A stretch of DNA of 54,188 nt from Chlamydia trachomatis. GTDB taxonomy: Bacteria; Chlamydiota; Chlamydiia; Chlamydiales; 2-12-FULL-49-11. Every line of letters begins with the position of its first letter. Position 1 is the first letter of the stretch. Below the pieces are notes generated by a model. It saw only the letters and a list, made by a program, of their open reading frames with translations. It did not search any database and was not told the DNA's origin. Shown here in pieces: positions 8,028-16,035 of the stretch. Where the stretch lies: the NCBI GenBank assembly GCA_945872565.1, contig CAMBZN010000010.1, forward strand, positions 1-54,188, given 5' to 3'. A program made the translations under genes and the position numbers.

Positions 8028-8923
8028 GAAAGGTCATTTCGATACGAGGTAAGTTTATCCATGTGCATGTTGATGGACAGGTTGAAATTTGTACAATAAA
8101 AAATTGCCTCCGAAGGGAAAAGAGCGATCAAAAAGGGACTCTGACCATTGGCGATAGTGTTGAAATCAATGAAAATAGCCAAATTGTTACTATCTACGAA
8201 AGAAAAACCATTCTACAACGGACAGATCCCCTCAATGCTCGAAAACGTCAAGTGCTTGGAGCAAATATTGATCAAGTATACATCACCTTTGCAATCAAGT
8301 CACCCGACATTAACATTCCCATGCTTGATAGATACATCATGGCTGCACAAAAAGGCAATCTTACCCCCATCATTATTATCAATAAAATCGACCTTGTGAA
8401 CTCAAACCAAGAAATAGATGATCTTGTTAAGATCTACACTAACATAGGGATAAAGATAATTCCTGTATCCACCCAAACTAAACAAGGGATTGAGGAAGTT
8501 AAAAATTCGCTTTGCGGATACACCTCCATGCTCTCTGGGCCATCAGGAACAGGCAAGTCATCCTTAATTAACCTTATTACAGGATCAACCCTTGAGGTAG
8601 GGGCCATATCAGAAAGAATTCAAAAGGGGCGCCATACAACCACCTTTTCCTCTCTTATTGCTATCGACAAAGAGACCTTTATCATCGACACTCCAGGTAT
8701 TGCATCATTTTCAGTATTTGATCTCACATTGATTGATATAGCAGAATATTTCTCTGACCTATGCGAGCCTTTGGGCTCGTGTAAATTTCGCACATGCACC
8801 CATACCCATGAGCCTTTTTGCTCTGCCAAACAAGCTCTTATGCAAAACCTTATCTCCCCCATTCGATTTTCCTCGCATCAAGTGATCATCGATTCTGTAT
8901 TAAATAAAGAATCGATTTATTAG
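8021..8923 (+). CDS. rsgA: Small-subunit assembly GTPase RsgA
   Basis: This 300-residue, circularly permuted GTPase acts in late 30S ribosome maturation. It has an N-terminal OB-fold (about 1-75), then G4 NKID at 121-124, G1 GPSGTGKS at 173-180, the G2 GRHTTT at 203-208 and G3 DTPG at 223-226. A C-terminal zinc knuckle follows with Cys254, Cys259, His261 and Cys267. The permuted motif order and the C-x4-C-x-H-x5-C spacing are diagnostic. It follows the rRNA methyltransferase with a 7 bp overlap, a sensible ribosome-biogenesis pair. Confidence 0.95.
   Translation: MLGKVISIRGKFIHVHVDGQVEICTIKNCLRREKSDQKGTLTIGDSVEINENSQIVTIYERKTILQRTDPLNARKRQVLGANIDQVYITFAIKSPDINIPMLDRYIMAAQKGNLTPIIIINKIDLVNSNQEIDDLVKIYTNIGIKIIPVSTQTKQGIEEVKNSLCGYTSMLSGPSGTGKSSLINLITGSTLEVGAISERIQKGRHTTTFSSLIAIDKETFIIDTPGIASFSVFDLTLIDIAEYFSDLCEPLGSCKFRTCTHTHEPFCSAKQALMQNLISPIRFSSHQVIIDSVLNKESIY
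8888..8916 (+). terminator. Possible terminator hairpin at the end of rsgA
   Basis: ATCGATTCT (8888-8896) and AGAATCGAT (8908-8916) form a perfect 9 bp stem with an 11-base loop, inside the last codons of rsgA and followed by an AT-rich stretch. There is no long T-run, so termination is uncertain. Confidence 0.3.
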
Positions 8924-9002
8924 TATGAATTTGTTATTAAATTTGACTTAAATCGTCGATTTAATGATAATTACCGCTTAAAAATCAACCAAAACACTGA
9001 AG

Positions 9003-9947
9003 ATGGAGTTTCCCCCGATCATACCCAATACATCACTTTTTGGAGAAATAGTAGGGATCAACTCCCCCTTATTTTCTCCTATTCTTAGATCACTAGAAGA
9101 ACAAGAATATGATCAAGAAGATTTGGATAAAAAAATAGCAACTATTTTCCAACGAATCTTTTGCGTCATACCAGCCTACCTATCTGTCGAGCAATTTAAA
9201 GAAATTAATGATGCTTGTGATCCCTCTACAATCGAATTTTATAAAAAAGTAGACGACCTTGCTATGGAAAATCAAAACCATGCCTTAGTTGCGCTTGCTG
9301 AGGACATTTCCTATTACATTCCGAAAATTCCTTCAGATCCGGTTGAAATTAGAGCTTGGTTTGCAAATCCTGAAAATCAGGAGGCTATTGATAGTGTTAC
9401 AGATGTAAGCCTGGATGGTAAAGGTCTAAATTGCCTCCCACATGAACTAATACTTTTGCGGCGCCTAGAAAAGCTTGTTCTAAGCAACAATCAAATACAG
9501 ACTTTACCTGATTTATTTGGGACACTTATTAGTCTAAAACATCTTTGTATATTTCATAACGACCTCACCACTTTACCTGCTTCATTTACCAGATTGACCA
9601 AACTCGAGTGGCTTAATCTTGGTTCAAATTTGCTCGTTAGTTTGCCCGAGGAATTTGGAAATTTAGGCGCGCTAAGAGAGCTTGGTTTGCACGACAACAA
9701 ACTTGGATCCTTGCCCAGTTCATTTTCGCTTTTGCAAAGTCTTTCTAAGCTTAGCCTTATCTACAATAACTTCACTTTTGTTCCAGAGCCTCTTTTCCAA
9801 ATGAAAAGCTTGAAGGAATTAGATCTTTCAAATAACTTCCTCCCTTCTCCCTTACCTTCAGATATTGAATCCTCCTTAACTGAAAAAGGGTATCTGATCG
9901 GCCCGCAAAAAGCCCCCGAAGGTGGTGGTGGTGCCGCAAAGGTCTAA
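9003..9947 (+). CDS. Leucine-rich-repeat protein
   Basis: This 314-residue protein has an N-terminal helical region (1-130) without a recognised domain, then about six leucine-rich repeats of roughly 23 residues (about 133-290). The repeat pattern is L..L.L..N.L..LP..F..L, the 'typical' class. It ends in a Gly-rich tail (GGGGAAKV). There is no signal peptide. LRR proteins bind other proteins, and in chlamydia-like amoeba symbionts they are frequent candidate effectors; that role is inference. It has its own transcription unit between rsgA and eno with only a weak ribosome-binding site (GAAG very close to the ATG). Confidence 0.8.
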   Translation: MEFPPIIPNTSLFGEIVGINSPLFSPILRSLEEQEYDQEDLDKKIATIFQRIFCVIPAYLSVEQFKEINDACDPSTIEFYKKVDDLAMENQNHALVALAEDISYYIPKIPSDPVEIRAWFANPENQEAIDSVTDVSLDGKGLNCLPHELILLRRLEKLVLSNNQIQTLPDLFGTLISLKHLCIFHNDLTTLPASFTRLTKLEWLNLGSNLLVSLPEEFGNLGALRELGLHDNKLGSLPSSFSLLQSLSKLSLIYNNFTFVPEPLFQMKSLKELDLSNNFLPSPLPSDIESSLTEKGYLIGPQKAPEGGGGAAKV

Positions 9948-10073
9948 CAACCTTTTTCAAAAATATATTCTCTCTAGATAAAAATCGCTGTCTATACGAT
10001 TGTTTTTTAGTAGATTAGGGCGGCTTTAAAAAAAACCGTGCCGTAAAAGAACAATGTGCTAGGTTCAAATTAT

Positions 10074-11321
10074 ATGAGCATAATTTTTGATATTACAGGT
10101 TATGAACTACTTGATTCCAGAGGAATCCCCACAGTTGGCTGTAGAGTCACTTGTAAAAGCGGCTTTTCTGGATTTGCAATTGTTCCTTCTGGTGCCTCTA
10201 AAGGGGCATTTGAAGCTTTTGAGCTGCGTGATAATGACCCTCAACGTTTTGGAGGCAAGGGGACATTAAAAGCTATCTCTAATATAGAGGGGCCTTTAAA
10301 GAATGCTCTTGTGGGTAAGGATGTGTTCGACCAAAAAGGGATTGATGAAATAATGATTAGACTTGATCATTCAGAGGATAAATCCAACCTAGGGGCAAAT
10401 GCGATTTTAGCAATTTCTATGGCTGTAGCAAGGTGTGCTTCCAACGTTTCCGGCAAACCATTGTATCGAACCCTTGGAGCAACCAAAGCCTCTCTTCCCA
10501 CTCCCATGATGAATATCATTAATGGTGGAGTTCATGCAAACAACAACCTTGCATTCCAGGAGTTTATGATTGTTCCTCACGGCTTTGACTCATTTGCAGA
10601 AAAAGTGCGTGCAGGTTCGGAAGTTTTTCATGTTTTGAAAAAAATCTTAGATAAAGGTGGCTACAGTACTTCTGTAGGCGATGAAGGGGGGTTTGCGCCC
10701 ACCCTTGCTTCAGCAGAAGCAGCCCTTGAATTAATTCTGGGGGCAATTGAAAAGGCCCGCTATAAACCTTTAGAGCAAATATCAATTGCCCTAGATTGTG
10801 CAGCATCAAATTTCTATCAAAATGACGGGTACTTTATTGACAGAACGCACCCAGAAAAGGGAATGCGATCAAGCCTTCAGCAAGTAGCCTACCTAAAAGA
10901 ACTTGCGAAACAATACCCCATCACCTCCATCGAAGATGGCCTTGCTGAAAATGATTGGTCTGGATGGTCATCTCTTACAAAAGAATGCGATGGGTTACAA
11001 ATTGTCGGTGATGATATTTTTGTTACCAACAAAAAATTTCTTGAAAGAGGAATCAAGGAAAAGATAGCCAATGCAATTTTAATCAAGCCCAATCAAATTG
11101 GGACAGTAACAGAGACTCTTGAGACAATAGATTTTGCAAAAAGTCATAATTATGAATGTATTATTTCTCATAGATCTGGGGATACTGAAGATACCTTTAT
11201 TGCCGACTTAAGCGTTGCTACCAAAGCAAAAATGATAAAAACAGGCTCAATGTCGCGCTCAGAGCGCATATGTAAATATAATCGTCTTTTAGAAATAGAA
11301 AAAAACACTTCCAAGCAATAG
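10074..11321 (+). CDS. eno: Enolase
   Basis: This 415-residue glycolytic enzyme converts 2-phosphoglycerate to phosphoenolpyruvate. Family motifs include YELLDSRGIPTV at the N-terminus, VPSGASKGAFEA, GDEGGFAP, LALDCAAS-type metal Asp, SIEDGLAE, IKPNQIGT and ISHRSGDTEDT. I chose ATG 10074 instead of a GTG at 10056, since enolases begin just before the DSRG motif. The protein is about 10-15 residues shorter than the usual 425-430, lost at the C-terminus. From memory, eno and rsbU are adjacent in Chlamydia; here about 2.8 kb of other genes separate them. Confidence 0.95.
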   Translation: MSIIFDITGYELLDSRGIPTVGCRVTCKSGFSGFAIVPSGASKGAFEAFELRDNDPQRFGGKGTLKAISNIEGPLKNALVGKDVFDQKGIDEIMIRLDHSEDKSNLGANAILAISMAVARCASNVSGKPLYRTLGATKASLPTPMMNIINGGVHANNNLAFQEFMIVPHGFDSFAEKVRAGSEVFHVLKKILDKGGYSTSVGDEGGFAPTLASAEAALELILGAIEKARYKPLEQISIALDCAASNFYQNDGYFIDRTHPEKGMRSSLQQVAYLKELAKQYPITSIEDGLAENDWSGWSSLTKECDGLQIVGDDIFVTNKKFLERGIKEKIANAILIKPNQIGTVTETLETIDFAKSHNYECIISHRSGDTEDTFIADLSVATKAKMIKTGSMSRSERICKYNRLLEIEKNTSKQ

Positions 11322-11347
11322 TTTTTTCCTCTATTCTTCTTGCCCAT

Positions 11348-12274
11348 ATGAAGTTTTTATTCTCGTTTACCTTCTGTTTTGCATCTCTTTTTGGAGGTTT
11401 TAAGCAGATCAACACTCTTTGTGAAAAATTTACCCGTGAATTTACAGTACTGGACATCGGATCTAAAGATGGACAATTTGCATTTTCATTATCAAATGCT
11501 TTTAATAACGCCTGTGTGATTATGGCAGAAGATAATAACCCCCAAGCTCGGTCTCTTGCAAATGCCCTATTAAAGAAGTGCTCTTGTTCAAAACAAGCAA
11601 ATACTCCTATGCTTGTAATGAGACGCTTAAGACAAATTGATATCCGGACACTCTCAAGTTGCTGCTATTTTGATGTGGTCACAATACTTGGTGAAACAAG
11701 CTATACAGGCAATCAGGTTTATCTTTTTGACATGGATAAGTATGCAAAAAGTTTGCTTACGTTAGGAGCTCATACATTTATTGAAGCGGCAGAAGGGTCA
11801 GATCTTTACCATGCGCTCGAAAAGCTCGATCCTACCCAATCTTATAGAGATGGATCCTCTGTGCTGTTTTATTTTTCAAATGAAAAAACAGTTCTTACTC
11901 GAGCACATTTTTTCGCGCTTGAAAAAAAGCGCCTGATTGTTGCCGATTTTAATCAAAGATACGAGGTATTTACCGGAAACGCCCCTTTTAAAACATTGAT
12001 TTTACACACGCCAGCAGGGCTATCTTTGCTAGATTTTAAAGCGCTATCGGGGGGCTTTCCTACAGCAAGTGATCTAGAAAAATTTTATAGAGAACTGCGC
12101 CTTCGCTCGAAAAAAAACATCTACCCGCATGAGATTTACGTAACTGCAAAAGGATTACAATTAAACGCTGCCTACCACCTAATAGAAACTGATAGGCCTT
12201 GCGACAAAGAATTTGTTCGCGCAATTATCAATGCAACATCAAAAGGAGCAGTAGAGGCTCTTTTAAAAGATTAG
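11348..12274 (+). CDS. Putative exported protein with SAM-methyltransferase-like motif
   Basis: This 308-residue protein starts with a hydrophobic segment (MKFLFSFTFCFASLFGG) that looks like a signal peptide or anchor. Residues 34-46 (VLDIGSKDGQFAF) match motif I of Rossmann-fold methyltransferases, followed by an acidic residue at the end of the next strand (MAEDNN, about 60-64). Later conserved methyltransferase motifs are not obvious. An exported SAM-binding protein would be unusual, so the hydrophobic start may instead be a buried strand. It sits 26 bp behind eno on the same strand and overlaps ahpC tail to tail by 4 bp. Substrate unknown. Confidence 0.55.
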   Translation: MKFLFSFTFCFASLFGGFKQINTLCEKFTREFTVLDIGSKDGQFAFSLSNAFNNACVIMAEDNNPQARSLANALLKKCSCSKQANTPMLVMRRLRQIDIRTLSSCCYFDVVTILGETSYTGNQVYLFDMDKYAKSLLTLGAHTFIEAAEGSDLYHALEKLDPTQSYRDGSSVLFYFSNEKTVLTRAHFFALEKKRLIVADFNQRYEVFTGNAPFKTLILHTPAGLSLLDFKALSGGFPTASDLEKFYRELRLRSKKNIYPHEIYVTAKGLQLNAAYHLIETDRPCDKEFVRAIINATSKGAVEALLKD

Positions 12275-12858
12275 CATTTTTCCAAAAAGTATTGATCCAG
12301 TTCTTTCTTATTCGTCTTAAAGGCTTTATCCCCTTCATTCCAGTTTGCGGGGCAAACTTCTCCATGTTTTTCAAAATGTTGAAGGGCCTTTAGAACTCTT
12401 AAAGCTTCGTCGATATTTCTTCCAATTGGATTATCATTTACTAGTTGATGTCTAATTATTCCCTGTTGATCAATTACGAATAAACCTCGATAGGAGATTC
12501 CCTCCTCTTCTTTTAAAACATCATATGCTTTTATAAACTCAAGTTTCATATCCGCAATCAAGGGATAGCAAACTCCTTTGATGCCGCTTTGCACTTTAGG
12601 TGTTGCAAGCCAGGCAAGATGTGTATAAACACTATCTCTAGAGCATCCAATAAGCTCCGCTCCTAACCTCTTAAACTCTGCATACTTTTCTTGAAAAGCA
12701 TGCAATTCGGTCGGGCAAACAAAAGTAAAATCTAAAGGATAAAAAAACAAAACAACGTATTTTCCTTCATAATCTTGTAAAGAAAAATCCTTAATAATTG
12801 TTTCATTAACAACTGCCGAGGCGGAAATTTTTGGGGCCTTTTTACCTATTAGACTCAT
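12271..12858 (-). CDS. ahpC: 2-Cys peroxiredoxin (AhpC/TSA)
   Basis: This 195-residue thiol peroxidase reduces hydrogen peroxide and organic peroxides. The peroxidatic Cys48 lies in FTFVCPTE, and the resolving Cys169 in HGEVCPANW near the C-terminus, so it is a typical 2-Cys enzyme. The GCSRDSVYTHLAW segment carries the conserved Arg-containing loop. No reductase partner (AhpF) is adjacent, so thioredoxin is the likely electron donor. It is a single gene with its own upstream region of about 120 bp before the tRNA gene. Confidence 0.93.
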   Translation of the reverse strand: MSLIGKKAPKISASAVVNETIIKDFSLQDYEGKYVVLFFYPLDFTFVCPTELHAFQEKYAEFKRLGAELIGCSRDSVYTHLAWLATPKVQSGIKGVCYPLIADMKLEFIKAYDVLKEEEGISYRGLFVIDQQGIIRHQLVNDNPIGRNIDEALRVLKALQHFEKHGEVCPANWNEGDKAFKTNKKELDQYFLEKC

Positions 12859-12979
12859 ATGATTTCCTCATTTTTAATGATTAAGATAAAATATTATAAA
12901 CATTAAACAGAAGATGTTCAAGGGTTAAATTCTACTTCCCTATAATCAAGGAACAAAGTAAACTATATTCCTCTTCTTT

Positions 12980-13052
12980 GCACTGGTAGCTCAATGGATA
13001 GAGCACCTGGCTACGGACCAGGAGGTTAGAGGTTCGAGTCCTCTCCAGTGCG
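12980..13052 (+). tRNA. tRNA-Arg (anticodon ACG)
   Basis: A full cloverleaf can be folded by hand: 7 bp acceptor stem GCACTGG/CCAGTGC, D stem GCTC/GAGC, and anticodon stem CCTGG/CCAGG with loop CTACGGA (anticodon ACG at 13013-13015). The variable loop is AGGTT, and the T stem is AGAGG/CCTCT with loop TTCGAGT. The discriminator is G at 13052 and CCA is not encoded. A TTTTTT run follows at once and probably ends transcription. The A at the wobble position would be deaminated to inosine, as is usual for this isoacceptor. Confidence 0.97.
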
Positions 13053-13075
13053 TTTTTTATAAGCAAAGCTCTATT

Positions 13076-13633
13076 ATGATCGATTGGAAAGAAATCTGGA
13101 AAATTCATAGTCCTTATTACAAAAATGGAAAGTTTATTCTAGAACTTCCAAATGGTGAAAAGGTTTTTTTTGAGCCTGGCGCTGCTTTTGGCGATGGATC
13201 TCATCCCACAACCAATCTTATTTTAGATCATTTACCAGACCTTGTTAAAGGAAAGACCGTTGTCGACGTAGGAAGTGGTAGTGGTGTGTTATCCCTTGCT
13301 GCATCTAAACTTGGGGCAAATGAAGTATTTGCATTGGAAATAGACTTATTTTCTATTTCTGCTATGGAAGTGAACATTGAACTTAACGGGATAACAAACG
13401 TTCACATGAATAAAGAGCCCGAAGAGTTCGACATGGTTCTTATCAACATGATCTCTTCTGAACAACGGGTAGCTTTTGCTGCCTACCCCTACCTTATTAA
13501 GCGGGGGATTGATTTTGTCATTTCTGGAATATTGAACGAAGAAAGGGAGGAAACGCTTAAGGTGCTTAACCCCTCAAAGGTATATAGAACCGCAACTAGT
13601 GGTGATTGGGCCTTTATTCACTGCCAAATATAG
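13076..13633 (+). CDS. Short PrmA-like methyltransferase
   Basis: This 185-residue protein has FEPGAAFGDGSHPTT (about 32-46) and VVDVGSGSGVLSLAASKLGA (about 61-80), the two strongest signatures of ribosomal protein L11 methyltransferase. It then has EIDLFSISAMEVNIELNG and a motif IV-like VLINMIS where PrmA usually has N-I-x-x. Standard PrmA is about 290 residues with an N-terminal L11-recognition domain; only the first few dozen residues precede the catalytic motifs here, so that domain is missing. The substrate may therefore differ. It follows the tRNA by 23 bp and ends at a strong hairpin. Confidence 0.75.
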   Translation: MIDWKEIWKIHSPYYKNGKFILELPNGEKVFFEPGAAFGDGSHPTTNLILDHLPDLVKGKTVVDVGSGSGVLSLAASKLGANEVFALEIDLFSISAMEVNIELNGITNVHMNKEPEEFDMVLINMISSEQRVAFAAYPYLIKRGIDFVISGILNEEREETLKVLNPSKVYRTATSGDWAFIHCQI

Positions 13634-13634
13634 T

Positions 13635-13681
13635 TATAGTCGATTAAGTCAAATTTATCAATTCGGGTTTAATCGACTATA
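13635..13681. terminator. Bidirectional terminator-like hairpin
   Basis: A perfect 13 bp inverted repeat, TATAGTCGATTAA (13635-13647) with TTAATCGACTATA (13669-13681), encloses a 21-base loop. TATTTTTT follows on the + strand. It lies between the convergent genes ending at 13633 and 13709 and could stop transcription from both sides. It is one of the few tail-to-tail junctions in the window that is not an overlap. Confidence 0.65.
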
Positions 13682-13708
13682 TATTTTTTCACAACAATTT
13701 CTACTTCA

Positions 13709-14137
13709 CTACCAAGGCGAAGGGAAAAAAAGTGGGCTAAAGCTTCTAGCTGCAGCTACCTTTGGCCTTGCGTAAACAGCGGCTCTTACTTCTTTGTATA
13801 TTTCTTGTAATTCTCGCGGTTGTGGGTAAAATAAATTAAACACGAGTATAACTTTACCTTCGGAAGGATAGCTTTTAAATTCAAGTCGAATATTGGCTTT
13901 AGATCCTGCTTTAGATTGTACTTTTACTGCAGGGGAAAAAGGGACGGCATTGACATTCCACTTTGTTTTTGCGCTACTGCTTTCTACAGGAGTCTTCCCT
14001 ACTATTTTTTGTATTATTTTTGCTATTTTTCCAACCTGATCTGTAAATATTAACCCTGTAAAAACAGGCATAGGGCGTGTTAAATCAAGAAAAAACTTAA
14101 GCGAGGGCCCCTCTTGAGGTCTTGGTGCAAAAGTCAT
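13709..14137 (-). CDS. Hypothetical protein
   Basis: This 142-residue protein is not recognised. It is basic and Pro/Ala/Ser-rich, with no signal peptide and no clear membrane span. The middle section (about residues 75-115) alternates hydrophobic and charged residues, suggesting beta-strands, and the C-terminus ends FSPLFFPSPW. The start is preceded by a purine-rich AAAGGAGT ribosome-binding site. It is in the same direction as, and about 60 bp downstream of, the LplT-like transporter gene, so it may be transcribed with it. Confidence 0.5.
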   Translation of the reverse strand: MTFAPRPQEGPSLKFFLDLTRPMPVFTGLIFTDQVGKIAKIIQKIVGKTPVESSSAKTKWNVNAVPFSPAVKVQSKAGSKANIRLEFKSYPSEGKVILVFNLFYPQPRELQEIYKEVRAAVYARPKVAAARSFSPLFFPSPW

Positions 14138-14198
14138 ATGAACTCCTTTTAAAAAGGGAAATAAGATACATCAACCTATCATTTTTGAATAGGGGTAT

Positions 14199-15989
14199 TT
14201 AGACTAATTGTATTACTGGTTTTTTTTCTGCCAGCACAGCATCTTTTCTAATGCATCGGAAAGCAAAAACAAGTCCCGCTTTTTGCCAGATATAGTCTAG
14301 GGAAGGGGTAAAGTGAGTTTTATTGATTAGCACCATCTCCTTGGTATGAAAGTGATAATCCCTTTTTAATCCAATGATCAGCTCGCTTAGATTATCCATC
14401 ACCACACCCTTATCTAAAATAAAGATGGGCCTTGTTTTAGTAAGTAATCCAGAAATTTTTTCCCTTACAATATCTGCAGAAATCTCCTCATTTAGGTAGA
14501 GAATATCAAGCTCTTTTACAAGCGATAAGAGCCTATCCACTGCCTTTTTCTCCCTTCTAACAATGAATATATGCGCATGCATCGTCTCTCCAAATAAAGT
14601 GAAAATAAAGCGCTTTTTTAACCCCTTAACAAACACTGCGACCCGCTGCTCCTCGTATTTTTTTGCAAAAGGAAAATCCTGATAGTAGATGTTGTAAATA
14701 TTGTGCACCGACGCTTTTGACAAAAAATTCATAAGGGGTGCAAAAAGCCCCCTAACAAAAAACCCCGATGCCCCAATCAATACAAAACCCAACATCACAA
14801 ACCCAGCTGCAGGGCTTAAAAAAAGAACCTTTTCAAATACCATCATTGAAATAGGGGCGAGCAAAACCCCTGCAAAGCTTAAAAAATTTGCTGCAGCAAC
14901 AACTTTTCCCCGCTTTTCCGAAGGGCAGTGCATTTGCATGTAGGATTCAAGGGGAATCTGATAGAGCCCGCCAAGTAACCCAATCACACACAAAATAGAA
15001 AAAACCATCGCAATGGAACTTGAAAACATTGGTATAAGAAACACAAAAAATGCCATAGCAATCATTGCAAAAGCCGAAACGCCAAGATGAACCTCCTTTT
15101 TAGAAAGTTTGCCTGAAATAATCGACCCCAGGGCGATACCAAAAGATGTTCCTAAAAATAAATAGCCCCCCCCCACTTCAGACATTCCAAGGGAACTCAT
15201 GGCAAAGGGTATTAAATTCAACTGTAAAAAGGCCCCAATAAATAGAAAAAACGCTGATCCAATTACCACCATCAGAAGCTTTGGGGTTTTTTTACAAATT
15301 TGCAACGTTTCAATTAATTGTGCAAACGGAGCCTGCTTTGCATTAATTTTAGCACCAACTGCTCGAGTTTTTGGAATATTTACACTCGCTATCAGGCCGA
15401 TAATTGCTGCAAGCATACAAACACTCAAAGAAAGAATAAAATTTCGACCTGTAATTTGCGTCAAAAATGACGCCATAAAAGTTCCTAGGATAATTGCAAT
15501 ATAGGTATAGCTTGTAACGTAACTATTTGCTTTACTCACATTTTCTTTATTTACTAGTTCTAAAATAATACTATACTTAGGAGGGCTCATCACCGCACTT
15601 TGCAATGAAAGTAAAAAGACGCAACCATAGCAACCCCATGCAGAGCGACTTGCATAGGCAAAATACCCTAATGCAATAATTACAACCTCTAGCGCCTTCA
15701 TCCAAATAATAATTTTTTGCTTGCTTACCTTGTCGGTAATTGCCCCGGCAATATTTGAAAAAAGTAAGAAAGGAAGGACAAAAAACACCCCTACAAAAAA
15801 TGTAACGTCAGAGGCATGCACCGCCCCTTTCATATCAATTAAAAGATAAATAGTGAGAAACTTAAAAAGATTATCGTTAAATGCCGCTGTAAACTGTGCA
15901 ACGTTTAAAAAAAGCAAAGCTCTTTTTTTACGAACCTCTCCATAACGTCTTTTTATTTTTGAATACTTGCCAGAAAGAGTCTTATCCAT
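14199..15989 (-). CDS. MFS lysophospholipid transporter-like protein with C-terminal domain
   Basis: This 596-residue protein has about 12 membrane spans in residues 25-400, then a hydrophilic domain of roughly 190 residues. The first span carries AQFTAAFNDNLFK, matching the signature of LplT/Aas-type lysophospholipid flippases (YgeD); the loop AGAITDKVSKQK is the MFS motif A. From memory, the Chlamydia homologue ygeD also lies beside recC, so context agrees. The C-terminal domain is not recognised as an acyltransferase: I see no H-x4-D. A run of nine G on the coding strand (15166-15174) encodes GGG in a span and could slip. It is divergent from recC, 46 bp apart. Confidence 0.75.
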   Translation of the reverse strand: MDKTLSGKYSKIKRRYGEVRKKRALLFLNVAQFTAAFNDNLFKFLTIYLLIDMKGAVHASDVTFFVGVFFVLPFLLFSNIAGAITDKVSKQKIIIWMKALEVVIIALGYFAYASRSAWGCYGCVFLLSLQSAVMSPPKYSIILELVNKENVSKANSYVTSYTYIAIILGTFMASFLTQITGRNFILSLSVCMLAAIIGLIASVNIPKTRAVGAKINAKQAPFAQLIETLQICKKTPKLLMVVIGSAFFLFIGAFLQLNLIPFAMSSLGMSEVGGGYLFLGTSFGIALGSIISGKLSKKEVHLGVSAFAMIAMAFFVFLIPMFSSSIAMVFSILCVIGLLGGLYQIPLESYMQMHCPSEKRGKVVAAANFLSFAGVLLAPISMMVFEKVLFLSPAAGFVMLGFVLIGASGFFVRGLFAPLMNFLSKASVHNIYNIYYQDFPFAKKYEEQRVAVFVKGLKKRFIFTLFGETMHAHIFIVRREKKAVDRLLSLVKELDILYLNEEISADIVREKISGLLTKTRPIFILDKGVVMDNLSELIIGLKRDYHFHTKEMVLINKTHFTPSLDYIWQKAGLVFAFRCIRKDAVLAEKKPVIQLV

Positions 15990-16035
15990 AATACTTAACT
16001 TTGATGCGTTGTATATTTACCCAATTGTAACCCTA

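Noticed and set aside
10058..10072. GGTTCAAAT resembling a tRNA T-loop before eno
   Set aside because: Flanking bases do not pair into a T stem and no acceptor or anticodon arm can be folded.
10056..10073. GTG start extending enolase by six codons
   Set aside because: The added residues do not resemble enolase N-termini, and the ATG at 10074 places the DSRG motif at the usual distance.
15967..16035. Upstream ATG for recC
   Set aside because: It would overlap the divergent transporter gene start and adds residues unlike RecC.
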